A stretch of 64,000 nucleotides of DNA, taken from Proales similis (lineage: Eukaryota > Rotifera > Eurotatoria > Ploima > Proalidae). The notes under the pieces were generated by a model that was not told where the DNA came from, made no database searches, and saw only the letters and a list, made by a program, of their open reading frames with translations. Where the stretch lies: positions 868,001-932,000 of the forward strand of contig JAGVRJ010000001.1 in NCBI GenBank assembly GCA_019059635.1. Direction: 5' to 3'. Below, piece after piece: positions 36,511 to 46,659 of this stretch; positions within the stretch are counted from its first letter, which is position 1, and the number at the start of each line of letters is the position of its first letter. Made by a program: the position numbers and the translations under genes.

Positions 36511-36582
36511 GCGTCAGTGGTGTAGCGGTTAGCATAATTGCCTTCCAAGCAGTTGATCCGGGTTCGACTCCCGGCTGACGCA
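36511..36582 (+). tRNA. tRNA-Gly (TCC)
   Basis: A 72-nt cloverleaf with perfect acceptor stem GCGTCAG/CTGACGC. The anticodon loop CTTCCAA gives TCC. The B box GGTTCGACTCC is canonical, and a TTTTT terminator follows. Confidence 0.97.
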
Positions 36583-36691
36583 AGCTTTTTGCGCTCTGAT
36601 TTGATTTCTTAGTCAAGAGCTTTTTTTTGAAGAATAAGCTAGAACTCTTGTCTGTATACAACATGATTGGTAGATATTGATAAAAAAGCAC

Positions 36692-36763
36692 TTCCCGTGC
36701 CGGGAATCGAACCCGGGCCTTGACGGTGAGAGCGTCAAATCCTAACCACTAGACCACGCGGGA
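36692..36763 (-). tRNA. tRNA-Glu (CTC)
   Basis: Identical in sequence to the copy at 36359-36430 but on the minus strand, with the same C6-A67 mismatch. The 3' flank reads GTGCTTTTTT, as at the first copy, so some flank was duplicated with the gene. Confidence 0.97.
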
Positions 36764-36827
36764 CTTGGTTTGTTTGAGCAAGGGTGAATAGTTAAAGTAG
36801 ATTTAGTTATAAATTGATTTTTAAAAA

Positions 36828-36900
36828 AGGCACCACCGGGAATCGAACCCGGGATCTCCTGTTTACTAGACAGGCGCTTTAGCCACTAAGCCATGGCGCC
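36828..36900 (-). tRNA. tRNA-Thr (AGT)
   Basis: A minus-strand cloverleaf. Acceptor GGCGCCA/TGGTGCC has one G-U pair, the anticodon loop CTAGTAA gives AGT, and the T arm is CCGGGTTCGATTCCCGG. A T-run follows its 3' end. It is the only Thr gene in the array. Confidence 0.95.
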
Positions 36901-37469
36901 TTAAGGTAGCTCCAGAACTGAATGTTTTTTTATCGACGATTACAAATGACTAATGCCCCAACTCAGAACTTTTATTCGTCCTTTTATATCGGCATCCGCT
37001 TCTTTTTTAGCGTACCCACATAGACCGACCAAGTTAGTTATAATTCTTGTTATTCTAGCATATATACTTTTTATATAATAATTTTATGACTAATCAAAAG
37101 GAGCGCCGAGATGTTCAGACGAATTCGATAGTAAAGAAATCATTTTTTAAAACTTAAACAACCGAAACGTAAATAAAAAAATCAAAGTGTTTAATTCAAT
37201 TAGATAACCAAAGTGTTTATGAGTTATTAAATTTTCCAACCAACTTAAAATTTCAGCAGAATCGTGGGTTTTCATGTGAGATGGTTCCGTTTCGAAAAGC
37301 TTTTTCATGACGGTCATAATCGAAAACTATATGACGCGCCTAGTGCTTGTTTGTTCAAAAATAAGGCCGATTCTTATTACAATTTAAAAAGAATACGTTC
37401 TAGGTTTTTTTAATTACTTCAGTTCTTATTTAATTTTGATGATAGAAAGATAAACTAGCAAAAAAGCAC

Positions 37470-37541
37470 TTCCCGTGCCGGGAATCGAACCCGGGCCTTG
37501 ACGGTGAGAGCGTCAAATCCTAACCACTAGACCACGCGGGA
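37470..37541 (-). tRNA. tRNA-Glu (CTC)
   Basis: Third identical Glu-CTC copy, on the minus strand, with the same mismatch and the same GTGCTTTTTT 3' flank. It is divergent from the Gly gene at 37692. Confidence 0.97.
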
Positions 37542-37691
37542 CTGTAACTCAGGGAAGCCAAATATGGTCAAAATTCAGGGTGCTTAACGGCAATAAAAAT
37601 TGGTTCGTGATAAATTTCTATTAAGACTTTTTGGTCAGAGTAGGCACCTAGTTCCTGATTCAAATTCTTAGTTCAGAAAGCAATAAGACGA

Positions 37692-37763
37692 GCGTCAGTG
37701 GTGTAGCGGTTAGCATAATTGCCTTCCAAGCAGTTGATCCGGGTTCGACTCCCGGCTGACGCA
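37692..37763 (+). tRNA. tRNA-Gly (TCC)
   Basis: Identical to the Gly copy at 36511-36582. The flank is CAAAC followed by a T-run terminator. Confidence 0.97.
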
Positions 37764-37824
37764 AACTTTTTTTCCGAATTTTTATTTTCTAGATTGTCTA
37801 TTAATTCAAACATCAATAATCCTT

Positions 37825-38673
37825 CTAGCAGCTGTCTTGCAAGTTTTGTTTTCGTTCGGCTTTAAGCGATGCAACGAATTCTTAATTTTGTCTAGAGTTA
37901 TGTGAGTTTAAACATTCAATTTCGTTAACATACCTTCGAAGTCGATCCGCCCATCTCCGTCAATATCTACTTCTTCAATCATATCTTCGACTAATTTGAA
38001 TTAGAAATTATCGAATTTTGATTATATAAATCATATTACTTTCATCTTCAGTCAACTGCTCACCAAGACATTGTAGTACAGATCGCAAATCTGAACTAGT
38101 AATGTAACCATTTCCATGGCGGTCAAACACCTTAAACACAGTCTTAATGGATTTTTTTCCTTTCTTAAGTAAATGAGCATGAAACCTTGAATGCATCTCT
38201 TAGTTCGAGCTCTTCTTGCTCTTCAGTTTTTTCTTCTAGAGTTCCAAAGCTATGCATCAGCTGTACAAACTCGTCAAATGAAAAAGTCCCATCGCCTTAG
38301 AATTCGTTAAATAGATTATTTTTTATCTTGAACATATGCTTGAAAGGCTACCATCGATGTCAATTTCATCAAGCATCTGTTTCAGTTCTTGTTCGGTTGG
38401 GAAAAGACCCAGGTTTCTCAGTACAGATCCAATCTCTGTAGTGGTAACAGTTCCTCTGCCTTCTTTGTCAAAAAGCCTGAATGCTTGTTTTAACTCTAAC
38501 AAGGCATAAGCAATCTTATAGGAGCCGTCAAACGCTTCGAATAATTTACCTGATATTTGATTTTCGGAAAACTTGCTGATGTCTATCGAATTCTTTAAAG
38601 CAATTTTAAGAAAGGCCTTGAAAATCTTGAATCTTAAGTAGACTACCGATTTCCTAAACTCGTTTTGACTCAT
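37825..38673 (-). CDS. Calmodulin-like protein with four EF hands
   Basis: A small-exon gene inside the tRNA array, about 175 residues after splicing introns of roughly 50-60 bp. It has an N-terminal extension MSQNEFRKS and then [20 protein letters not shown]1 loop [14 protein letters not shown]2 [14 protein letters not shown]3 [12 protein letters not shown] (Asp at position 12) and EF4 [12 protein letters not shown] are all recognisable. Helices match calmodulin ([21 protein letters not shown]). The tail [17 protein letters not shown] is longer than calmodulin's. Two N-terminal introns (38646-38593 and 38549-38496) are each 54 bp and lack in-frame stops. Frame joins were chosen by EF-hand alignment. 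It is too divergent to be calmodulin itself; a calmodulin-like or troponin-C-like sensor of unknown partner is the safest call. Confidence 0.85.
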
Positions 38674-39038
38674 TATATCCTGATTAAGTATTCTTTATGC
38701 CTATAATGAGCGAATTTTAAGTTTCTTTCAGTAAGTCAAACACTTGCTAACAAACTTTTTCCAGCCGATGGTTGAGTAACGCATAAAATGGCTCAATGCT
38801 CTGCGTCTAAAGAATGAAGGGCCGTAAAAATATGCTTGTTTCATAATGAACATGACAGAATCGATTTGCACAAGAGAGTCAGCAGGATACTAATCAATTT
38901 CGGTCCCCCATTTTCTGTCACTTCAGCTTTATTATCGATGTTGACACAAGACTGGGACTCTGTATGATGAACTTGGCAATTTGTCTTTTCCAGACGAGTT
39001 AAAAAGCAATTATATTGGTGAGAGATGCAAAAAAGCAC

Positions 39039-39110
39039 TTCCCGTGCCGGGAATCGAACCCGGGCCTTGACGGTGAGAGCGTCAAATCCTAACCACTAGA
39101 CCACGCGGGA
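39039..39110 (-). tRNA. tRNA-Glu (CTC)
   Basis: Fourth identical Glu-CTC copy, minus strand, with the C6-A67 mismatch and GTGCTTTTTT 3' flank. Confidence 0.97.
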
Positions 39111-39263
39111 CTTGAAATAGATTTCTATGAGATTAGTCTGAGATCTAAACCCAAGCAAAACAAAAATAAATAAATTCCTAGATGCCAAAGGAGCCGTATA
39201 ACTATATTGCTTTCTATTTCTGTTTTTTTTTGTAAGATTTAATTCATATCAGGCAAAAAGCAC

Positions 39264-39335
39264 TTCCCGTGCCGGGAATCGAACCCGGGCCTTGACGGTG
39301 AGAGCGTCAAATCCTAACCACTAGACCACGCGGGA
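39264..39335 (-). tRNA. tRNA-Glu (CTC)
   Basis: Fifth identical Glu-CTC copy, minus strand, 153 bp from the fourth. The 3' flank is GTGCTTTTT and the gene is divergent from the Gly gene at 39515. Confidence 0.97.
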
Positions 39336-39514
39336 CCCTTATTAGTTATTACTCAAGACGAGCAAAATCATTCTCAGAGCTAAGCTTTTGAATCTCCTAA
39401 AGCCCACTACGTAATTCCGTCTTGTCACTTTTATTCGGCAATTAAACCATATCTTAAACGCAGCATAATACGGAAAGACTCTATAAATTTTTATATTTGA
39501 GATAAATAGTACAA

Positions 39515-39586
39515 GCGTCAGTGGTGTAGCGGTTAGCATAATTGCCTTCCAAGCAGTTGATCCGGGTTCGACTCCCGGCTGACGCA
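39515..39586 (+). tRNA. tRNA-Gly (TCC)
   Basis: Third identical Gly-TCC copy, followed by AAAC and a run of ten or more T residues as terminator. Confidence 0.97.
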
Positions 39587-40050
39587 AACTTTTTTTTTTT
39601 ATCACTTCACTTCATGTGACTTGGACCGACCAATCTCGTGCGTCACGTTTTGTTTGAATTATTTGATGCTCAACCTTCTGATTTGAGCATTCGTCCAGTC
39701 TCAGTCGTAAGCTTGGCATGTTGATTATGCGGCTGTATATTTAATAATGTTCATTACATGCATAATTTTGCTATACATGCATTGAATCTGATTGCAAATA
39801 CTCATTCGACATGGAGAACGATAATTAAGAAATTATTCCTTAGTTGAGACGCATTTTTTAATTCAACAATTCAGACTTTTAGTGCACGGGTTGAAAAAAT
39901 GTGAGTCGACTACTGGTTATGGCAAATCAAAAAAATCAAAAATTGTTGTTCTACTTTATGGAATAATGGAACTGTTTACTTTTAGAGAAAGAAATTACTT
40001 AAGGACTGTGCTGACTGGATTTAAGGAAAATATTAATTTGAGTTTCAGAA
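39587..40050. other. Upstream region of the heat-shock factor gene
   Basis: About 460 bp between the last tRNA and the HSF start codon. I looked for paired nGAAn heat-shock elements and saw none with correct spacing. The region is AT-rich and should contain the HSF promoter and 5' UTR. Confidence 0.4.
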
Positions 40051-43000
40051 ATGCCTCTATCATCGTCGAACGCCGAGTTTCCTCAGTCAAACATACCAGC
40101 TTTTCTGAGCAAGCTATGGACTCTGGTCGAAGACACTAAATATGACGATCTAATTGCATGGGATACGGTAACTATTCATTTATCAAAGCATTCCAAAAGC
40201 TATTTTTAATTAGAATTAACAGTCTGGTTACAGCTTTCACGTGTTTGATCAGACACGTTTTGCTCGTGAGATCCTACCCCGTTTTTTCAAACACAACAAC
40301 ATGGCTAGTTTCATCCGGCAACTCAACATGTGTAAGGCTACTATCGAAGTCTTTCTACACAAATCATTTAATAAATCTATTTTAGATGGATTTCGTAAAG
40401 TAAACAGCATAGATCATGGAAGCTTAAAAAGCGAGAAAGACGATATGGAATTCCACCATCCTTATTTCATTCGTGGCAAAGAACAATTTCTTGAATTTAT
40501 TAAGCGCAAAGTAAGAACTGTTAAAAATCTTGAGAATCTTGAAACCCCACGAGTCCAAGCCTTGCTCAGCACTCTTAGCAGCAAATATTAACTATATCGA
40601 GGTCCAATAATAGGAAAGAAAGCTAACTTGTTAAATTAGGCACCAGTACATAATGCAAAGACAGCGAGTGAGAGCACTCAGGAAGCCGTTACAGAGAGAG
40701 TCGAAAGCGAAAAAGAAACGAATGAGGCTGGTTTGAGTCATTTGCTCAAGTCGCTGTTTCTCAAAGGCTCTACAGGCGGCAGCGATTCCTCTTCGCTTCA
40801 GCTTTTAAATTCACTCCAAGATGCTAGTTCCCGTCACGAACACGGGCTCGAATATTTAAAAAGGTTAGATACTCATCCGAATCTATCCTAGGACCCTTTA
40901 CGGCTTTCATTTGACCCCTAAATTCCTCGAATCACTCACTATTCTAACTCATCATCCGGTCTAATTGATTCTCAGTGAAGATGAAGTATCCAATATCAGA
41001 GAATAACTTTGACACATTCCCAATTTGCGTGCAAGAGCTAGTGAGCCAGTGCTTGGGGGGTTGGTGTTGGAAATTTGCGCTCAAAATGCGTTTTTGAACA
41101 GGTTCCGGACATCAGAACATCCAATCAGACAAACACATCAGCTAATTCTCAAAGCACTGGTACTATCATGCAGTACTCGCAGCTCAAAATAGAGGAGCTC
41201 AATAAAGTATTGGAGGATGTGAATGTGATTAAGTCAAAACAGCGTTTGGTGGACGACTCGCTCTTTAACGTCAAAAAGTAAAGCTTAAAAACAAGTGTTT
41301 ATTGTGCGTGTCATAGCTTTTTTGCCGGTCTGCTTCGGAATTAATAATACACTTTTGTTCATTTATTTTGAGCATTGAAATTTGAAGGCCGTACTCTTCA
41401 CCACCATTTTGTGAAACTATTTCTAAATCTCAATAACGTGAATCTTTCTTAAGAGAAAACGAGGCATTGTGGAAAGAGATTGCCGTCCTACGGCAAAAGC
41501 ATCACCAACAGCAGCAGATTGTCAACAAGCTTATTCATTTTCTTATTCACTTGGTCAACCAGTCGTCTTCTCTTCAAGTAAAGAGGACCCGTCCTCTAAT
41601 GATAGCCAGCCATCAGGCGGCATCTAAGAGTAAGATACTAATTTTAAGATATTGAGTTGGCACGTGAAAAACGTAATTCTTTGAAGACTTGAGCAATTCG
41701 ATACATGAAGTGGTTGATGACGATGAAATAGTTTCCATAAATACAGCCAACGTGAATGGACTTGGAAATAAACAAGTCAAGTTATTGAATGACCCATTGG
41801 TGGAATTTAGTGATATCGCCGATTCGGCAAGCGGTGATTCCAGATTTCCAGGATCTGACTCGATAATCGGTGATTCAAGCGAGATTGAGACAATAAACGT
41901 AGACAAACACAGCGAGCAAGGCAACCGGTCAAAAAGATCTTCTCAGCTGATTGAACTTCCGTTCTCACAAATTGAACAGCCTGATTTAAAACGAAAAAAG
42001 ACGGATGAAAGCCACGATATTGATTCAATTAAGCTTCCCTTTTCAAATCAACTCGATCTCAAGGTTTGCACTCTTGTCCAGTTTTCAGTGCTTGAAATGT
42101 TAATTTGATGCGAAGAATCAGCTCGATCAGAATGAGCCATTAAACGACGAAGACTTTCTAAATGCGAATCTGTTTTTGAACGATGTCGCAAATCCTGATG
42201 ATCAATCACATTTAAACGAATCGGCTATTTCGGCCGAAACCCAGTTGCCGATAATAACAACTCCCAGTTCGCCGCCTAACCACAACAATTCGAACCTACT
42301 GGAGGAAATTTCGAACGGAAAGCCGATCGAGTCTCGAGTTGACCGACCGCTTGCTCGATCCATTTCAAAGTAAGTCGATTTGTTTTCAGTCAAGTCCTGA
42401 GCTCATCCGCTGGTTCGTCGATTCTTTAGCTGTTGGTCTTTAGGCGTAAAAATATTGAAAATGAATCGAAATTTAAAAGCGGTTTGAGGTTAGCGGGCTA
42501 GGCTCGCTTCATTGTTTATCGGAATTAATAGAAAATTTCTTTTTTTTTCCTTTTTATTTTATTTTTGCGTTAATGTTCGATCATTTTTCAAATTGCTTTG
42601 ATAAATTGCAAAACGATCGTTCTCTAAACGCCAGTTTATCTTGTAGTAGTAATCAGATGAACGATCACATCGAATCACTGCAAATCGATCTAAACTCAAT
42701 CAAAGAGTTTTTGTCTAATCATTCATGTAATCCGCTGGACGCAATGACTATAAACAATGTAAGTTGAAAAATTCCTCGGCTCGATTTGGCTGTTCATTGG
42801 CATCTCATGCCCCTTAAGCTCTTTTCGCCGGTAAACATCGACCATATAGAGCAAGAGACTGCTCCACTGTATCTTGAAGCACCTCTGTTGAGCAATGAAC
42901 CCATTCAACTGGGCGATGCGACTTCTGATCATAACTATCTTGCATCGGATCCAAACAATTTGGTAGCTACGCTTTGAAGATAAACATAAGCCTCTTGTCG

Positions 43001-43572
43001 ATTGATAGCTTTTTCATTTAAAGGTCAATAGCTCGACAGTGAGCCCTGTGTCATTAAATAACGGTGGCCCATTAATCACGAACGGTAATAGCGGTAGCCT
43101 TTGTCAGTTCACTCGTTCGGCCTAGGCGTTCTCTAGTTCTCACAACAGATTCGCTTTTAAGGCAACTGTAATTCAGAAACTAAAACTCTTATTTTCCTCT
43201 CTTAAAGTGAGGCAATTTTATGCGATAAGTAGTGAACGATCCCAGAAACAAAACAGAAAAAAAACATCCTCCCACAAAGCCATCTCATAATCTCCTTTCC
43301 TAAAAACACGCAGTTAAGGCCTAGCTCTTTGATTTGAAAGTTTTTTAAAGCCTAGACCGAACACAAATGATATTTTTCTTTATTTGTTTTCTCCTTTTCT
43401 TCTGCTTTTTCAACTATGTTCGCATCTCTCTTTAAAACATTACTCTATTACTCTATGCTGATTGAATAAAAATGAAAGCGTTTTGAACTAATCAAAGCGA
43501 AATAGAAGGTGATCTTTCAGAAGCGAACGTTCCGCCATCGGATGAACTTGTGCAAAGCTTGTTGGACGAGTA
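40051..43572 (+). CDS. HSF1: Heat-shock transcription factor (HSF1 type)
   Basis: A gene of about twelve exons. The DNA-binding domain is split over exons 40051-40167, 40223-40331 and 40386-40510: [53 protein letters not shown] and [20 protein letters not shown]. An extended Ser/Glu-rich linker (from 40640) follows. The trimerisation zipper HR-A/B is [20 protein letters not shown] through [21 protein letters not shown] and [13 protein letters not shown]. Near 42650-42850, [20 protein letters not shown], joined to [11 protein letters not shown], matches HR-C and the conserved LFSP motif of metazoan HSF1. The last exon ends [12 protein letters not shown] trimers bind heat-shock elements and activate chaperone genes. 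A 10-nt microexon (40976-40985) is needed to keep frame in the linker. Introns here are longer than elsewhere. Confidence 0.93.
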
Positions 43573-43811
43573 GCGCCAAAGTGGGACTCAGCTGATTCTT
43601 TTCCTTCATCTGCCCTATGCCTTTTTTATCATTTCAATTTGACGAGTTCGACGAGTGGTCTTTGTTTAATCTTCTTCTTTTTTTTTAAAACGCGCCCTTG
43701 TTTTCATATTTTGCTCAGATAAGCAAGTTTGATGTGAAATATCTACATAGCAGTTTGAATAAAAATATGGCTCAGAGCTGTCAGAGGTTTGGTCATAATT
43801 TCATAGATCAA

Positions 43812-44840
43812 ATGCAGTCGACGCAAAACAGCCAGTTGCGTTTGAATGTTATTAAGCGTCATTTGAAACAAGCAGCTTCTTCCCTTAAATATACCGGTAG
43901 CCGAGGTGCTTTAAGTACAGAGCAAAGGCTTGAGTACGAACGAAATGGGTTCATTGTTATTAAGAAGCTGGTCGCTGACGAAACACTCGACAAGTTCAAA
44001 TTTCGTTTTCAACAAATATGCGAGAAGAAAATTCGTGTGCCCGACATGACGGTGATGAAAGACATAACCATAGCCAAGTCTGAGTTTCTAGACGGCGAAA
44101 AAGCTATCACTAAAGTTCAGGACTTTTGCTTTGACGAGCAGCTTTTTGAATACTGCTGTTTGCCAGAAATAGTGAAGTGTGTGAAATCTTTCGTAGGAGA
44201 GAATGCGATGGCCATGCATACAATGCTGATAAACAAGCCACCAGGTAATTAGATAAATCAAGTCAAACCCGATTCGATATTTTCGATCGCTTTGGTAAAA
44301 TGACTTATTTAAGATCAAGGCTCTTTGACTTCGAGACATCCGCTTCATCAGGACTTGTACTACTTTTCATTCAGGCCCGCTGACAGGATTGTTTGCGCAT
44401 GGACAGCGATGGAAAAAATAGATAGAAACAACGGATGCCTTGTAGTTGTGCCAGGCTCTCATCGAGATGAATTACGAAGACATGAATATCCAAAATGGGA
44501 AGGTGGTGTAAACAAAATGTACTACGGCATTCAAAGCATTGAATCGGAAAGAAACAAACTTATTCATTTGGAAATGGATAAAGGCGACACGGTATTCTTT
44601 CATCCAATTTTAATCCATGGTAGCGGAGCCAATAGGACTGATGGTTTCAGAAAAGCCATATCATGCCACTACGCCGCGTCCGAATGTGAATATATCGAAC
44701 TAAGTGGAACAATTCAAGAAGATTTCAAACGAGAAGTGGAGGAGGTCGCCAAGAAGAAACTAGATGGCATTGAGGTAGGCGTGGTTGATATATGGCAAGC
44801 TAAAGCCCGTCTTGTTTGCGGCGAAAGAGTCAATCTTTAG
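43812..44840 (+). CDS. PHYH: Phytanoyl-CoA 2-hydroxylase, peroxisomal
   Basis: Two exons (43812-44244 and 44314-44840) give 319 residues (human 338). The chosen start puts a type-2 peroxisomal signal, RLNVIKRHL, about ten residues from the N-terminus, as in human PHYH. Upstream in-frame ATGs at 43767 and farther back would bury it. Domain landmarks: [31 protein letters not shown], iron ligands His and Asp in [28 protein letters not shown]-type core, [27 protein letters not shown] with the distal His, and the 2-oxoglutarate Arg in [11 protein letters not shown]. The enzyme hydroxylates phytanoyl-CoA for peroxisomal alpha-oxidation. It ends GERVNL, almost identical to the family terminus. AATAAA lies near 44962. 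Confidence 0.96.
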
Positions 44841-45335
44841 CATTTGCTGGCGTTCAATTCGCTTGACCACCACCGTCAAGCGTTAATTCTTGAGCGTATT
44901 TTTTTCGGTCCAGTGGTCACGAAACACGCCTAAGCTCTCTTGCAATTCTACATAAATCATTAATAAATGACCTCATAATTTGTGATCTTCAAAAATTTCA
45001 AGAATTTAGAGCTTGGCTGCTAGGCTACGGTGAGAGGTAAACTAGAAAATTTTTAAAACTGAAAAGCTACCAAAAGGCAACGCCTCTATACGCTGCTATA
45101 AGCTGGTTCATACCTGCTGCCTTGTTAAGTTTGATACGTGCGAAATATTCCAATTCAATACGATATCTTTAATCAAAATTCAAAATTTCTCGTAATAATT
45201 GTTTAGTTACCCAGTTCGTCATAGGCATAATAAATTTGTTTCTTGACAAAAATCAAAAGAAAAAACATTTGCCAGACTGAAGCAGGAGAAGAACATTAGG
45301 AGTAGTTCTCGTAATGACTATAGGGAAAGCTTGAA
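44841..45335. other. Intergenic region between PHYH and TMEM64
   Basis: About 495 bp with the PHYH polyadenylation signal AATAAA near 44962-44967 and the TMEM64 promoter. No other feature is seen. Confidence 0.4.
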
Positions 45336-46275
45336 ATGGACCCAGAGCGTAACACATGCCAGCCACCGGGCATCAAGAAACTGGTCCGAACACCGACTTT
45401 AATGCAGCTTTTATCGGTCGCCATATTCTTACTGCTCATATTTCTGCTGTTCATTGCCTTAATGTATAAGGATTTTATAATCAGCATTTTAACAGTCTTG
45501 GAAGAAAAATCAAAAACAAATGAGATTGAATTTCACATGATTCTCATTCTTATGTTCATTTGTTCCTCGTCTCCATTCGTTTGGGGCTATTCGGTTTGTG
45601 TGCTAGTTTGCTCATTTCTATACTCCTATTTTTACGGATTTCTGTTGACTTTCTTTTACACGATTGTGGGTCTGACAGCAAACTTTTTCGTTTGGCGCCA
45701 CATTCTTTACGAATGTGTTCGTAAACGCTTCAAAGACGCATATTATTTTAAACTGATCAGTTCTTTGATTGAAAACGAAGAACACGATATTTATTACATG
45801 GTTCTCAGTCGGTTACTTCCCATTCCATATGGCGTGGCCAACACTCTTCTCTCGATGATGAACGTCAAGTTTGCTAGCTATCTGATAGCATCCATGATTG
45901 GCCTTCTCCCAACTCAGATGATACTCATTTACGTCGGTAAGTGAAAGGAAACACAAGCATATGTGCGTTGAGTTTTCAGTTCGATCTGATTCGCTTTTCG
46001 CAGGAACATCGCTTAAATCCCTATCCGAAGTCTTGGACAATAAGGGGGCTGCTAAAACAACTATGATAATATTTGGAGTTGAGCTGACAGCCGCTTCTCT
46101 TATGCTACTTTATCTATTGCGAAGAGCTCGTAAAACAATCAACCAACGTTTGGAGCGAAAGTCAAACACCAATTCGCCAGCACAAAACCAGCAAAACGTT
46201 GCCGAGCAAACAGACGAGCCGCCGTCTGATTCTGAAGAGTGTCGCCTGGTCAACGAGAACGAGCTCGAAGATTAA
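45336..46275 (+). CDS. TMEM64: VTT-domain membrane protein TMEM64
   Basis: Exons 45336-45936 and 46004-46275 join through GTAAGT...GCAG to give 290 residues. A first membrane span lies at about residues 23-48 and several more follow. The VTT/SNARE-associated core has the signature SRLLPIPYGVANTLLSMMNV, then YLIASMIGLLPTQMILIYVG and TSLKSLSEVL, closely matching TMEM64 rather than TMEM41. The C-terminus is hydrophilic and acidic (SDSEECRLVNENELED). VTT proteins include lipid scramblases; TMEM64 is linked to ER calcium handling and Wnt signalling in vertebrates. AATAAA lies at 46352-46357. Confidence 0.9.
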
Positions 46276-46659
46276 AGCGATTGCCACCGCCAGAGCATAA
46301 AGCTTCTCAATTACTCCTACTTTTAGCCTTAAAGATATAAATTATGGGGAGAATAAAACTGTGCACTCGAGAATTGTCGGGGCGGCAAATCTTGGTTTAA
46401 TTGAAATTCGTTCGGATGAGAGACCGATAATTATAATTCTGTGAGAATGTGCAGGGCTCACCTTTTCCCGTTGGCAGAATGTATTGAGCCGCACTGAGAT
46501 CAACGTAGCTAAGCGGCGCGGCTTCCGTCTAATTTATTCGAGTTAGAGCGAGTCACTTAATATTTGCATGGCTCAGCTAGGCATTGATCAAGAGAGTGAA
46601 AACGATTTTCGGACTGGCTATTACCCTCTAACTGAGAGCTTTCACTCCGCTTGGATGTT
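46276..46659. other. Intergenic region between TMEM64 and YLPM1
   Basis: About 385 bp holding the TMEM64 polyadenylation signal (46352-46357) and the YLPM1 promoter. An ATG at 46568 opens a 31-codon frame that stops at 46659-46661, overlapping the YLPM1 ATG by two bases. It could be a small upstream ORF. Confidence 0.4.

Noticed and set aside
38841-39038. 65-codon minus-strand frame beside a tRNA
   Set aside because: No motif and no splice link to the calmodulin-like gene.
36359-39586. Regularly repeated elements resembling a repeat-spacer array
   Set aside because: Each repeat folds as a complete tRNA with A and B boxes and a Pol III terminator; spacing is irregular and the genome is eukaryotic, so this is not CRISPR.
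39342-39605. Minus-strand frame overlapping a tRNA (and a similar one at 36377-36691)
   Set aside because: The open frames run straight through tRNA genes and share peptide segments only because the tRNAs are repeated.
43698-43811. Longer PHYH N-terminus starting at 43767 or farther upstream
   Set aside because: These starts would push the PTS2 signal RLNVIKRHL away from the N-terminus; the ATG at 43812 gives the family arrangement. Not fully excluded.
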